In this document: positions 33,475 to 45,300 of the stretch, piece by piece | Position numbering within the stretch: the stretch's first letter is position 1 | How the letters are laid out: each line of letters begins with the position of its first letter | Assembly: GCA_029216955.1 (NCBI GenBank) | Contig: JANAVB010016200.1 | Coordinates: forward strand, 1,407,675 to 1,471,674 | Origin: Iris pallida | Taxonomy: Eukaryota; Streptophyta; Magnoliopsida; Asparagales; Iridaceae | Direction: 5' to 3' | DNA: 64,000 nucleotides | The notes under the pieces: generated by a model | Seen by the model: only the letters and a program-made list of their open reading frames with translations | The model's database searches: none | Told to the model about the DNA's origin: nothing | Translations under genes and position numbers: made by a program

Positions 33475-33958
33475 TTAATCCTTAACAAGAGAAGACAATT
33501 CAGATTGTGCTTGTTGCACCTCAAGTGATGGAGGATGTTCTTTTAGAGGCTCCATCTCAGGCTTTTGCATTCTCCCTTCTCCAGCATCTGAGTTTTCTGA
33601 AGAAGAAGCTTCTCCTTCAGACTCCTCATTTTCTTCATAGATTTCTTCTTCTTGAGAAGGAAGAACTACAGACTTTGGTGCAATTATGACATCTGCAAAA
33701 TGAACAAAAAATAAGTTAGTATACGAAACCATGATACATAATTCCGTATAGGTTTTGTATAATACTTGGAATATGTGCGTTTTTTTCAAGATATGTATCA
33801 TAATCACCATCCCAATCATCATCCTCAAATTCAAGAGCTGGTTCGTCTGATGGAATGCGATCTTGATCAGCAGTGGATACAGTAGTAGTACCCTCCGTAA
33901 CTTGTGCCTTGGACGGCAAAGATAAATGAAGCGAGGTTCTAAGACTTCCAGGAGACAA
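33475..33958 (-). CDS. middle, acidic exons of the antisense aORF (Tat-N)
   Basis: Two overlapping minus-strand frames carry acidic stretches: LEFEDDDWDGDYDTYLE near 33800, and EEEIYEENEESEGEASSSE near 33620. They are separated by a likely intron whose acceptor (TTCATTTTGCAG) ends at about 33693; the donor is uncertain. Together they would link the mobile-domain exon to the coiled-coil tail. Confidence 0.4.
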
Positions 33959-34153
33959 AAGTGTTACAGCTCCTGATCCAACTGTCTGTGGAGGGGCTGA
34001 AGACCCTTCTCCAGGATGGACTGAGGAAAGACCGACAAGAGGATCTTCTTCAATGTCCTCTTCTGGAGTGTGAATGCTTCGCTTGGAAGGCCCTTTTGTA
34101 GTAGACCTCTTCCTTTTTTCTGGAGTCTTTACTGGAGACGTGGCGATTGTACT

Positions 34154-36425
34154 CTATTTTCTTTTTCGGCCTTTACCAATAATGATAGGTTCTGCAGCTG
34201 GTTCTCCAACTCCTGACGGGATAACTACTAGAAATGGATCGGGGATGCCAGTATCGTCAGGGATGTCTGCTGGTACCCTGACCTGCTCCTCAATATCCCC
34301 TTCTTTAGGCCACCTCAGACTACCCTTCATATTGTAACCATGGGCAAAGAAACGAATTGAAGCATAGAAGTGGGCATACGTATGGAGTATACGTAATTCT
34401 GTAGTGCTAGTGGCAGTCGAAATTCTAAATTTAGTACCAGTCCGAGCAGCACCAAAATACCTCCAACCTCTAGCTCCGTCAAGTAATTTCCCATAATAAC
34501 GAAAATTAGTTAAAGGATTACCAACATAAAGTTGGTCGTACCCAAATTGGTGAGCAAACCTACTGGGTAAGTATGGTTCGAACGCACAATTATCTTCGTT
34601 TCTGTACATCAGATGAGATGGTCTGATGCACTGAAGCCACCTAAAGACTAACTGTGGCAATACAACTCTTCCTTCTACTTCATCTTCAAACTGGACACCG
34701 AAGCAATCTGCTGGAACATGCGGTCGGGTACAAAAGAAGTTCCAACCGTATGAATAATTCAAAACTGCTCGGGTATCCGCCACAGTTGTAGCAATCCATA
34801 TAGCTTTGCTGAATTTTTGGAGGAAGACCTCCGCATCATCGCCTGGGCCCGGCGGTAATAATCTGCAGTTGTGATGCAACAACCAGCCCATCAGATAAGT
34901 GTAGGGCATCTCTACTCTAGGAAAAACATTCCGATGAGGAGCATTGTTGATTAACTCCTCACCGAAGGTTCTTAAACCTGCATTTATCCGATACACCATG
35001 GCCGACATCAGGTTGATCCTGACTTTAAATACTAGACGTACTGCTGGCCATAGTACACTGCGATGAATTCTGTCAACAGTACCAATACCCGGTACAACCC
35101 ATCTTCTCAACCATAAAGAAAGAAAACCTGCCAGCAAAGCTCTCCGAGAGATTTTTTGACTACCATATCTGAGGAAGCTCAAGGCTTCAGTTCCTGCAGG
35201 AAATTCCCCAGTCTTCATAGACAGATATTTATTCGGGAATTTATAAGTAACCATCATATCCCGAACCTTGTTGGAAGGGATTGTCGAATCTATGTTGATT
35301 ACTGGAGCTTTGTTTTCTTGAAACCTTTCTTTATCTTCCTTGGAGATCTTATCCTTGTGGAAGAAAAGATAAGTCGTCCATTTGTTGATATACGCCAAAT
35401 GGGATGTACTTTCATGCATCGTGGTACAAATCAGGTAGTGGCACATCAGTTCTTCGTATGTCTCGATTAACTGAGGGTTAACTCCTCTGATTTCAGCAAG
35501 CTCCATGTTGGAGGGAACGTATTCTTCATATGGGGCCTCCTCCATTGGCAGCTTCGAGATAAACTGCATCTCATGAAGGGCAAGACCCATTTCACCTTTC
35601 GGGGTGGCAAAAGTTCCAGTTGAACTTAAATATAGCTCCATCAAGGCCAGAAATAAGTTTCCATTCGGAGGAATACCATAGCTGGTGGAAGCTACTGCTT
35701 CGTATAAGCCAATATCTTTCAACTCTTCCTCAAAGTTCTTCATCATCCAAAGGCTTATCTGAATCCAACTCTGGTTGAATGGAGTCAACCATCCTGGCAG
35801 TCTGGGGCTGGTTTGTGGATATAATACAGCTTCCTTCATAAATTTATTGACAAACATCGGGGTTTGAACTGGCTGTATTAAGCCCGAATCTTCGCTAGGG
35901 TTAGAGCCTGGCATAAGGCCGAAGATAGAAGTAACACCTCCATTGGGAACACTAGCAAAGTATCCCATATCATTGGCACGCTCTCTCTCTTAAAGACAAT
36001 TCTACCCGGGCGTCCGTGACTATTGGGAGTCAAATTCCACAACATTTGTCGAGGATGAGTAGCATGGACGAATGCCGATAAACGATAATCTCTGTCCATA
36101 TCTGGAAGATACATAGCTCTATTCCCAAATTTAAAAACCCAAGACTCTTTCTTGGGGTGTATCTGGGATTCACAATCAATGGCATCTCCAAATAGGAAGG
36201 CTGGTTTTGCGAAGTGTTGTCCGTCTAGTAAATTCAACAATTCCCCATTTATCATGGATAACAATAATCTATCCCCTTGAGATGCTATCAACTGTGCCCT
36301 CTCTGCCGGATACTCGGGGTTCGACTGAGGAAATTGGATATGAGATAAATCTTTCAAATAGTTCGAACCTACCATGCCAACTGATGATCCGAAAACTTCA
36401 GCGAGGGGGTGAATTTGCAGATCCA
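34154..36425 (-). pseudogene. plant-mobile-domain exon of the antisense aORF (Tat-N), one frameshift
   Basis: The exon starts after the acceptor TTATTTCACCAG at 36425. Two frames, 36425-~35985 and 35968-34154, join if a GA-repeat slip near 35985 (AGAGAGAGC) is corrected by one or two bases. The protein resembles the aminotransferase-like plant mobile domain found in host proteins and in Tat/Mutator elements (FLSLWLRRWVVPG near the middle, a conserved helix pair, then YLMGWLLHHNC). The same domain is on the plus strand of Tat-A (40396-42118). Host members act in gene silencing and cell-division control; for transposon copies the role is unknown. The gene runs antisense to gag, so its message cannot come from the LTR promoter. 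Confidence 0.7.
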
Positions 36426-36529
36426 CTGGTGAAATAACAAAAGAGATCAAGTTAGTTCGAAGTTTAATTAGAGAGTTGATGAAAAGCTTATGTAGTATTT
36501 GTTCGACAAAATCTCTCAAAAAGATTGGT

Positions 36530-36770
36530 CAACGTTACGCTACCACACAGTAACATGAGCGTAATACAACTTTTTACGCTGGCATGTACGAACATGAGCG
36601 TAGTTAAGTTTTACGCTAGCATATCAACTGTGGGCATAAAACCAAATTTTACGCTGACACGTCTAATGTGGGCGTATTCTTGTTAATTTTACGCTAACAC
36701 GAACAACGTGGGCGTACAATGTTATTTTAACTTTACGCTAACACGTACAACGTGGGCGTAAAAAGCTGAA
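36530..36770. repeat. TTTTACGC hairpin array upstream region of Tat-N
   Basis: Six units of the form TTTTACGCT..(15-18 nt)..GAGCGTA or GGGCGTA follow one another, beginning near 36533, 36569, 36608, 36646, 36685 and 36732. They can fold into short hairpins such as GCTGGCATGT/ACATGAGC (36578 and 36589). They lie inside the aORF intron. Confidence 0.75.
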
Positions 36771-36835
36771 AGATTAGTTTGTCTTCTTCTTCCCCGACGG
36801 ATTTGTTTTCTCTCAACCGAAGATTAGGGTTTTAC

Positions 36836-36980
36836 CTATCATAGGCGGAGCCACGGCAGGGTTAGGGCTTCGTTGTGGTAGTGATGACTGAGCAGGGGTT
36901 TTCATATGATCAGTCGAAGAGGAATCAATGGCTGGTTTCTTCCCTTTGCTACCGGCGGTGGATGATTTCTTAGGAGCCAT
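36836..36980 (-). CDS. first exon of the antisense aORF (Tat-N)
   Basis: ATG at 36980 opens a basic, Ser/Pro-rich leader (MAPKKSSTAGSKGKKPA) that ends in phase 1 before a GTAAAA donor at 36835. The 410-bp intron ends at 36426 and the next exon begins in matching phase. Tat-A has the same design: MSPKA start, phase-1 donor, 375-bp intron. The lysine-rich start could be a nuclear signal (inference). Confidence 0.65.
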
Positions 36981-37060
36981 CAGAATCAGAGTTTCGAAGA
37001 AAGAAAAGACAAAGAGATTCAAGAAGACGAGCAAAAGTGTTTTCTCTCTCTAAAATAGAC

Positions 37061-37070
37061 CTATTTATAA
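37061..37070 (-). promoter_or_regulatory. TATA box of the antisense aORF (Tat-N)
   Basis: TTATAAATAG on the minus strand, 81 nt before the aORF ATG. In Tat-A the same TATAAATAG stands 81 nt before its aORF ATG. Confidence 0.65.
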
Positions 37071-37242
37071 GAAAGATTCAAAACCGACTGTTGGATATCC
37101 CTATAATTACGTCGACTGTTGGACATCCCCGCTTTTACGCATATGGCTGTTGCGTATCCCAAATTTTACGCTGGCAGGTCAAATATCAACTTTTACGCTT
37201 CTGTTCAAAGTATTTCAAATATTGGAGATATTTGAAAACTTT

Positions 37243-37253
37243 GAAGGGGGTCT
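37243..37253 (+). other. purine tract of Tat-N
   Basis: GAAGGGGGTCT immediately before the 3' LTR, the plus-strand primer. It is conserved in the copies at 2622 and, reversed, at 39474. Confidence 0.8.
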
Positions 37254-38378
37254 TGTAGGAGCGTAAAAAGTGCTTCAAAGAAAGAGTCATCTCATTCATA
37301 AATGATCTGCTTTACGCCTAGAGGAATGGGTAATCCCTTTACGCCCAAGATTAGGCTAATCGCTTTATGACTAAGCAAGTTGATCATTTTACGCTCGGGG
37401 TTACACCCATGGTTTTACGCCAAGGACAGAGCAGTCTACTTCACGCTGGACAAAGCTGTCAAATCTAGCATTTAATACAAATTCTGACATGAAGATATTA
37501 ATGATGGCATTTACCACAGAATTCAATGGGATTTGTCTTATACAAAAACCATTGTTGTCGTTTATGGAGATCGAGCTACTTTACGCTCATTGAACGGTTT
37601 CTTTTACGCACGGAGTTTTATATGAGTTCTTACGCTCACAAAACAATGTGTGCGTAAAGTCTATTTGAGCCATTTTACGCTCAAGGTTACTCAATAACCA
37701 CTTTACGCAGGGAACCTATGACAGAGCTATTCTACGCTCATCTCTCTGTTTTACGCTCAGAGGATGTTGGAGCTGTTTTTTACGCCCTATTCTTTCTGGC
37801 CAGTATAGAACGTGGTCTGCTTACATGGCCTTCATGCCATATATTTTGAAGAACGTGTGTACATGCATCCTATTCTCACTGAAATGATGGGACGCGTGTC
37901 AACATATGCAAAGGATGACTCTGATCATGGGTGGCAGTTGTTAGCGTAAAGACAGATTTTGGTGTCTTTTTACGCACAGAAGCCCCAGTCTATAAATAGA
38001 CTCATTTTTCTCAAACAGGACAGACAGAGAGAGAACAGGAGAGAATACAGAGATCAAGACTTCGAGATTTTGATTCTCCAGAACATTCTTCTTCAATTTT
38101 TCTTCCAGAACAGAGTAAAGCAAAGCAGGAAAGCATTCGGCCTCGCCATCAGTGCCCAAGTGCGTCGATACCTTTCTGGTGACTTAGTTCTTCCAAGTTG
38201 TTCTACTTCAAGCAGTGATCTTCTTCATCATCATATGGTCCAAGGAACAAAGTGATCATTTACGAATCAGACTTCCATAGCAATACTTTCCCAGAATCAA
38301 ATTTGTACTTCTTGTACTTTTTCTCGTTTTATTTTCAAAATCCAACACTTTTGTTTGGCAATTTTGTTAAGTGAAACA
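37254..38378 (+). repeat. 3' LTR of Tat-N
   Basis: 1125 bp, about 99% identical by eye to 24938-26062. Most differences are transitions. Confidence 0.95.
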
Positions 38379-38383
38379 TATAT

Positions 38384-38708
38384 ATCTCATCTTTAGGTCT
38401 GTGATTTCACTCTGAGCCAGATTACACAGTTGACATATTCCACCCGGTCTCAGGCGAGTACATTCTCTGATAATATTTCTGTTTTATGATATCATCTATG
38501 TTTTTTGTATTTAGTGTAGATATTCATGTTCTCTTGACATATTATCCACACGGATTGGTATTTGTCTGGATTCTGTCATGAGATATTATTTCTTGTATTA
38601 TTGGTATATCTTGTGCAAGTCTTTCTTGTTCCTTGTGTATTGTATAGACACGATTCCTGCGAGGCTAGCTACCCTCTCAGAGAATCACGTGTCATGATGT
38701 GCCATGGT
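38384..38708 (+). mobile_element. Tekay-type LTR, continuation after Tat-N
   Basis: It resumes the LTR interrupted at 24937. TCAGGCGAGTACATTCTCTGA matches the Tekay LTRs near 45440 and 54735. It breaks off at the Tat-A LTR, so its end is not visible. Confidence 0.55.
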
Positions 38709-39473
38709 TGTGGTCACACACAAAAAAAAAAGAAGAAAATACTGTCTTTTCTTTTATTGGCGCAAGACACTACAAATCGAGTACGCCTGAGAGATCCTGC
38801 GCTGAGGATCCCCGAGTACAAAAAAGAATTCTAGGGAATGGGACGATGGATATCGAGCGGCAGTTGCTCCTTTACTCCGTCGACACTTCGATTACAAAAG
38901 TGGAAAAAAACTAAAGAAAATTGCTAACTCTCGGCTCACTGGCGAGAAGTGCAACAATTTGGCTCTTAAAAATGCTCTCCATTCTCTGTGTATGAAGAGG
39001 GATGAGGCCCCCCTTTTATAGTTATTCTCGGGCTGGAATGACGTTATGCGTCCACATCAGGAAACACGCTGGTTCTTATGTGGGCGCATAGTCCTGTTTT
39101 GGGCGTATAGAATATAGGCGCATACAGGCTGCGAGATCGTGGGTTGGTCGTAGTGTTGACGTGGCGGCATGCTTCGGTGCACGACTGTTCGTGGAGACTG
39201 ACGTGGCCATGTGCTTCGGTGCACGTTTTGATCGTGGCTTTGACTGAGTCAGACTTGGGCGCATAGCCATGTCTCAGGCTATGCGCCCTCCTTTCGGAGG
39301 AGCTAGTATTGGACGCATGGAGCTACACTTAACTGGGCGCATGGAGTTATACTGACTGGGTGCATGTAGCTTCATTCAGTGGGCACATAGAATCATACTG
39401 ACTGGGCGCATGGAGCTACTCTTGACTTGGGCGCATGGAGCTGTATTTGCTAAAAAAAATTTATGGTTCTACA
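38709..39473 (-). repeat. 3' LTR of Tat-A
   Basis: On the minus strand it starts TGTAGAACC at 39473, right after the purine tract GAAGGGGGTCC. The other end is estimated (TGTGGTCACAC at 38709); the target duplication cannot be checked because the other side is outside the window. GGGCGCATAG words are frequent. Confidence 0.65.
39012..39021 (-). promoter_or_regulatory. TATA box of the Tat-A LTR
   Basis: CTATAAAAGG on the minus strand, about 450 bp into the LTR, at a position like that of the Tat-N LTR box. Confidence 0.6.
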
Positions 39474-39828
39474 GGACCCCCTTCAAAGTTTTCGACACTT
39501 GAACAAGTTCAAAATACTTTGAAAGAAGCATGGATCGTCTTCTCGCGAGGCACTGGGCACATAACACGGCCGTCTCCTTCGGGCGTATAGTATTTGGCCA
39601 ACCTGTCAGGGAGACACGACTGTTGAGATTTTCCTCGAAATCCGAACTGACAGATTCATCGGAATAGAATTTGAAGCGGTCCATCATTTATATGTCGTCC
39701 ACGTCAGCAAGAGACAGTCGCATAAAATACAGAGAGCTGGTCCTTTACGTGGGCGCATAGGCTGCAAAGGACGCATACACCACAATGGGGGCATAGAGTA
39801 TGTGGACGGATAGAAAGTGGCCCGTGCC

Positions 39829-39837
39829 TATAAATAG
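39829..39837 (+). promoter_or_regulatory. TATA box of the antisense aORF (Tat-A)
   Basis: TATAAATAG, followed by a pyrimidine-rich leader and the aORF ATG at 39918. Same spacing as in Tat-N. Confidence 0.7.
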
Positions 39838-39917
39838 ACCCTGAGGAGAGAGAAACTTCATTATTCCTTTCTCTTTGAATTTTTTAGAAGACTCTTCGTC
39901 TTCTTTCTTTGAGAATC

Positions 39918-40020
39918 ATGTCTCCCAAGGCCGCCAAGAGATCCGCAAAGGGCAAGAAGGCTGCGTCGAGTGGCTCTCCTCCTGTGGCAGAGTCCTCGGC
40001 AGTCCAGGACCCGATTTTAG
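39918..40020 (+). CDS. first exon of the antisense aORF (Tat-A)
   Basis: It starts MSPKAAKRSAKGKKA, lysine-rich like the Tat-N counterpart, and ends in phase 1 at CCGATTTTAG before GTGAGGG. The 375-bp intron (40021-40395) ends CCCCTTGAAG. Confidence 0.65.
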
Positions 40021-40395
40021 GTGAGGGCATACTTCAAAAAATGAAGTCTCGAGCGTTAATTTGCGACGCCTGGACTTATCTTCTGCTTGGGCGCTTGCGT
40101 CTAGGGTAACATACTTCTGTGAGCATTACTATGCGTCCACAGAAGTCGTGTGCCAGCACTGTGGTGTGCTATGCGCCCACGTGTTACCACGTTATGTGCC
40201 CCTTAAGCTGTGGCATGTCATGCGCCCATGCACTGTTAGTGTGTTATGCGCCCGCATGTCTTGTTTTGGGCGTATATCCTTTTGGGCACCTAGCCCTTTT
40301 GGGCGCATAGCCCTTTTGGGCACATAGAAACCCTTCAGAACTTAGTTTTTCCTGTAATTTTTTTCTAAGTCTGACTGTCTTTCTGCCCCTTGAAG

Positions 40396-42118
40396 TGAAC
40401 ATGTTTGTCCCGGAGTTTGATGGAATTCCTTTCGGCTCTGCTTACCAGGCCCTTGACACTAGTCCCATAACAAGTATGATCAGCATGGTTAAAGCCAAGA
40501 TTGATCAAAATCAGCCTACGGAGCGGACCCTCGCCATACTTGAACAGGATAAGTCCTTCCTGAGACAGATGATAAATGACGAAAAGTTCAAGGGTGGAGG
40601 GGCACGTTGCTTCAAGAAGTCGTATTTCCTGTTTGGTGATAGCGTAGGTTTTAAAGATGGCAAAATCATACGTTTGAGAATCCCCATGGTGATCAATCCG
40701 AAAAATCAGAGGACATGGTTACCGTCGATGGAGCGTCATTATCCTTTGTCTGCTTTTACTGCCTCAGCGGTGCGGCGACGGATGAAGTGGGACCTAACTC
40801 CTGAGCTTTCCGGAGTCATTTTTGGAAGAATACAGTTCGACTCAGGCATCTTATTCGGGGTTCTGCGTCTTATTCTATGAGGGGACTGCAACTTGGTGCC
40901 GTAGTGAATGATATTTTGGCTAACCTTCATACTTACGATGCTGGCAAGCTTTGCCATTTGATGATGACGGAGGACGTGTCATATCCCGCAGGAAAAATGC
41001 GGATGGAAGGCTGGAAGGATCAATCTTTGTTCTGGAGCAATCTCACCGGCTGGATACTTTCTACATATGAAGCCACCCTGAAGGCTGCTGGCCTTTACTA
41101 TGCTATTAGGGCCACTCAACATGGTGTTAGGGTCAACTGGTCAATGTTTGTCTCTTTAGCTGAATTATATAACCTTCACACCTGTACTTTCTTTACTCCG
41201 ATGGGGGAGATGGGATTGCCTCTCCATGAGATGCAGGAAGTGTCGAAGCTTTCCTGGGGTACGGAGCCCTATGAAGAATACGTGCCTTGTGATGAAGAAC
41301 TCCGAGATCTGGAGAGAAAAAACTCCGGGATGGTTGACGTATACAAGGAATTGCTCTGCCACCTTCTGATCTGTCATAGGATTAATAAGAAAGGGAGAAC
41401 CGAGGGAGCCAATCCCCACACGAGAGCCTGGATAGGCTATATCTTTGTCCAAGGAGAAGGAGAAGATCCAGCCTCCTTTTTAATCTTAAAACCCATGACC
41501 AAGTCTGATATAGAAGCCCGGATGGCGGATTATGAGACATCGGATACTGAGGACAGTGATAATCCTGAGTCTTCGATTGGCCACTACTTTCGTCAGGCCG
41601 AACATCCGTTGTCGGAGAAAGCTGTGCTGGCAGCTTTCTTAATGATCTGGCTTCGTGACTACATGGTCCCTGTAGGTTCAGGGTCCATTGAGAGAATAAG
41701 CCGAGTTATGATACTTCCGGCTGTAAAGATGGCGTTCGAATACCATCTTGTACTACTTCCCGCGATGGTTTGTGCCATTGGATGAGGTCTATGGGACTTC
41801 ATCAGGGATGCGGTAACAACCGACGACAGGCCTCACTTTGCCCGAACCGAACTTCCGTATCATTTCATGATGGGGTGGCTGCTACTACATTGTCCTTCCC
41901 TAATGAATGTTGGATTGGTGGCAGATTCTTTGGCGGGAGACTCTTTTCTTCGTAGATTTTGCGATACAAATTGGACCGTCACAGGCGTGCCTGCTTGCAG
42001 AAGGGCCTTAGGCTCCTTACAGAACTATGAGTTCTTCAGAGTATCTACTCCGTTCGGCAGCAGAAATGTAGGAGATGTCTTAGTGGATGAGGGGTTTCAT
42101 GCCACTAATTTGATTGCT
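40396..42118 (+). pseudogene. plant-mobile-domain exon of the antisense aORF (Tat-A), broken
   Basis: The frame from 40396 (NMFVPEFDGIPFGSAYQ) runs to a stop at 40878. The homologous protein goes on in another frame from 40877 to 41785, and after one TGA to 42118. It matches the Tat-N aORF throughout, including FTPMGEMGLPLHEM (FATPKGEMGLALHEM in Tat-N), PYEEYVP, and the FLMIWLRDYMVP helix. At 42118 it changes abruptly into a Tekay pol end, and the protein resumes at 55833 after a gap of perhaps 300 residues. So the Tekay insertion was accompanied by loss of aORF sequence. Sequence divergence from Tat-N is high, so the two elements are different subfamilies. Confidence 0.72.
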
Positions 42119-42348
42119 GGGGAGATTCTGGATCGCCGAGAGAAGGTACTGAGAAAGTAGGTGATACCCTTGGTTTGCGTCACATGGAGGCATCATTCTC
42201 CAAGAGAGTCTACCTGGAAGCGGGAGGATGAGATGCGCGAGCGATACCCTTATCTTTTTGGACCGTGAGGTATGATTGTCTATCCTTCTCATCAGTTAGT
42301 TTCGCCTTTCAATTTCGAGGACAAAATTTTTTTTAAGGAGGGTAGATT
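42119..42348 (+). pseudogene. remnant of a second Tekay internal 3' end
   Basis: It corresponds base for base to 51396-51624: chromodomain tail (ILDRREKVLRK), noncoding tail with TTTCGAGGACAAAATTT, and purine tract AAGGAGGGTAGATT before the LTR. Confidence 0.85.
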
Positions 42349-45300
42349 TGTCACTACCACATTTCTAGTTTGAGGGTATTTTTGTCATTTTAAATTTATT
42401 TGAATTTAATATATATTATTTGGAATTTAATATAATTATTAGAATGGTGTGATTTAAATATTATTTAATTGATTGCCATGTGATTGATATTAGCCCTAAC
42501 CTAGTTTGGACCTAACCTAGATTAGTCATAGTTGGTCTAGTTAGCCATGGTTAGTATTAGTTAGTATTGGTTAGTTGGGTTAAGTCATGATTAGTTATAA
42601 TGAAATGGGTTGCAACTTAACTAAAAGGAAAACCTAGATTTCTAGCCATTGAATAGATTAGATGTGATGAGAGCCCTTGGATTGATTCCCCAAAACCTTA
42701 AACCTAGCATTGGTGGCCGGCCCCCTAGGGAACAACACCCTATAAAATCCCTCCCAAAATAGTAGCCTCCTTTGTTCATTCCATCATTTGCAAGAACAAG
42801 GTTTGTCCCCATTTAAAACTCTTCCTATTTTAATCAATAGTGATCCTTTTTCATTAAAATTTCTTCTATGGTGACATAAGTAGTGTCCCCCTACTGTTCA
42901 TGGAGATTATTGACAGGTTTGACACAATTTGGGGCTTTGAGCTAGCTAGTGGAGATCTCATTTTTGAAGGTTTCATTGTGGAAGAACACCCATAGGTAAC
43001 TTTCTATTCCCTCCACCAAATTTTGATTTCTTTGCATGGATAGGAAGCCCTAGGTGTCCTCTCACTGTAGGGATAGGTTTTGCAGACTTTCGTGTCCTTT
43101 ATGTGTCCATATCGGACACGTATCAGTGTAGTTACGTAGGTGTTCGACGAAATGCCACAGTGGGTATTTCGATCGAGTTTTCAATTTGTGTTTGAATAGG
43201 AATTCATTTTTTATTGTCGCTTAGGGTTTTCTAAGTGACTGAGGTGATTTCGTATCGTTTTAGTGTCGAGTCGGACCCGTGGACACGGCCATGCACGGGC
43301 GGACAACAGTGCCCTGCTGTTCGTGTGTTCGTGTAGGAGCTGTAGGACACATGGGCACGTGTCCTTTGATACGGAGCTCGGGGCAGTGTCTGACACGACA
43401 CTCCCCAAGTCTCGTGTCCCTTGGTTTTGTGTCGGGTGAGGAACTGACCTGCACAGGACACGGGGGGCACAGCTACTGAACCAGTTCAGTGTACACTGGT
43501 TTGAGAAGTGTTTGGATACTCTGTGTCCTGTTTTTGGACACGATGGTAAGTTTATGACACGAGCACATGATTGTTATTAATTACCAACCTAATTCCTATT
43601 GATTAATTGTTATTTAATGTAGGAATGGGAAATATCCCATTCAACTGATACTGAGATGTATCAGTGAGTTGTTCACTGGTTCTCCATTTTCGAATTACAT
43701 TTATTGTTTAATATCATGTAAATTAACTATGGTTTAATTTGTCTGAACATTAGATGGCATGTTAGGATTTATTTTGTATTGAGATTGATTGAATGGGATT
43801 CGAATATAGGAGGTGTGGTTGACTGTTGAAGGAGATTGCCACTGATTCAATTTACTGTTTACTATTCTCAATCAATTTCATTTTTTTTGTAACTGATTTA
43901 GTATTGATTAAATGAGTAAATTAGATTAACTATATGTGTGAGAATGATTAAATCATGCCAATTGAGTTTGTGTGAAACACTGGAGTTCGAATGTGGATGT
44001 CACTTTGCAAATAACTGAGAACCATTTGCCATTCATTGATTTTCTAATTTTTAAGATTATGATTCAATTTTGTACACAACACTATGATACTTTGTATATC
44101 CTGTCACTTGAGTTGAAACCTGGGTTCAATTCTGAAACCTGGGAATTGATTCCTGGAACACTTGACACTCATGTACACACACAAGGATTGACCCTCACTT
44201 TCATGTACACTGAAACCAACTCACTAAGACACATGACACTGAACACCTAAGACCCTGTTTGAACAACAGAGAACTCACCTCTATGACGTAAACCTGGGAA
44301 TTGAATTCCTGGGAACTTGTTTACTGTTAGCTAAACACAATTCCTGGGATTAAACACCCTGAACAAACCTGGGAACTACCTGGGTTCACCCTTAAACCTG
44401 AGAATTTAGTACAATGTTGCACTGCTATGTACCATGTGCACCATTGACCCACATAAATTGGGATTACATTATACACACTGTTTTGAGTTTATGTACACTG
44501 TTTTAATCTTGAGTTCCTGATTACATTCATTGACTCACACTTTCATTACACCCCTAAGTTAATTCCTGTACACAGGACATATGCACATGTACACTGTCTT
44601 CATTTCCTGAACACCTAGACTTGCAAATTGTTTCCAGAACTAATATACTATTACCTGTTGCAAAACCTGTGAAGGACAGTACACCCTCACAACACCATTC
44701 CACACACACATGAATATGCCAAACACATTCCTGTACACAGGTACACTCACACACACACATGCCTCACACAAATCTAACACATATACACACGCACACACAC
44801 ATTTGCCGATTTACATAGCTCTCTCTCTCTCTCTCTAAGTGTATGCATAATTACATATGTAGCTAATGTGTGAATATATATAGTGTGCAGTTAAGATTCA
44901 TATGGAATACATATATGTGTATATAGAGATACATATATATGAGTATTTGGCCTATATGTCATATGGCTTGTATTTAGCTCAGGGCCCATATGTGGTTGTG
45001 ATTCCATATAGGTATAGTCTATGTAGATAATGTGTACATAGATATATGGCCTAGTGTATGGCTATTTGCCTATGGGATAGGGCCTATGGCCTATAACCTA
45101 AATGACATAGCCTAGGGTACTCATGGGTGGGTTGTGTGTATGAAATACACACATGTGTAATACCCTATAGACCAGTGTATGGTGTGTACTAGCTAAGGTA
45201 GACTGTTTAGGCCTGGTTAGACTTCATTGATTCTAGATTGACCAAGTTGACCTAACTTTAACTTTCTAGTTGACTGAAGTTGATCAGGGTTGACTTTGGT

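Larger units (their letters stand above)
24938..38378 (+). mobile_element. complete Tat-family element without pol (Tat-N)
   Basis: A 13,441-bp element with LTRs of 1125 bp each and a TATAT target duplication (24933-24937 and 38379-38383). It carries a primer site at 26066 and a purine tract at 37243-37253. Sense genes are ORF1, gag and protease with G-patch-like ends (26065-31565). An antisense gene with its own promoter fills 32170-36980. Reverse transcriptase, RNase H and integrase are absent; in Tat-A they occupy the place between the G-patch end and the hairpin array. By eye the LTRs differ at about a dozen positions (~1%), so insertion was recent. It must have used pol proteins of a relative. 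Confidence 0.93.
39060..40330. repeat. dispersed GGGCGCATAG / CTATGCGCCC words (Tat-A)
   Basis: More than twenty variants of this 10-mer occur in both directions in the LTR (39060-39440), the aORF upstream region (39710-39810) and the aORF intron (40125-40325). They correspond in position and in the GGGCG core to the TTTTACGC/GGGCGTAAAA words of Tat-N. Confidence 0.75.

Noticed and set aside
43211..43479. Several overlapping frames in the Tekay LTR, also at 52481-52796
   Set aside because: They lie in the GC-rich GGACAC block of both LTRs, run in several frames and have no domain.
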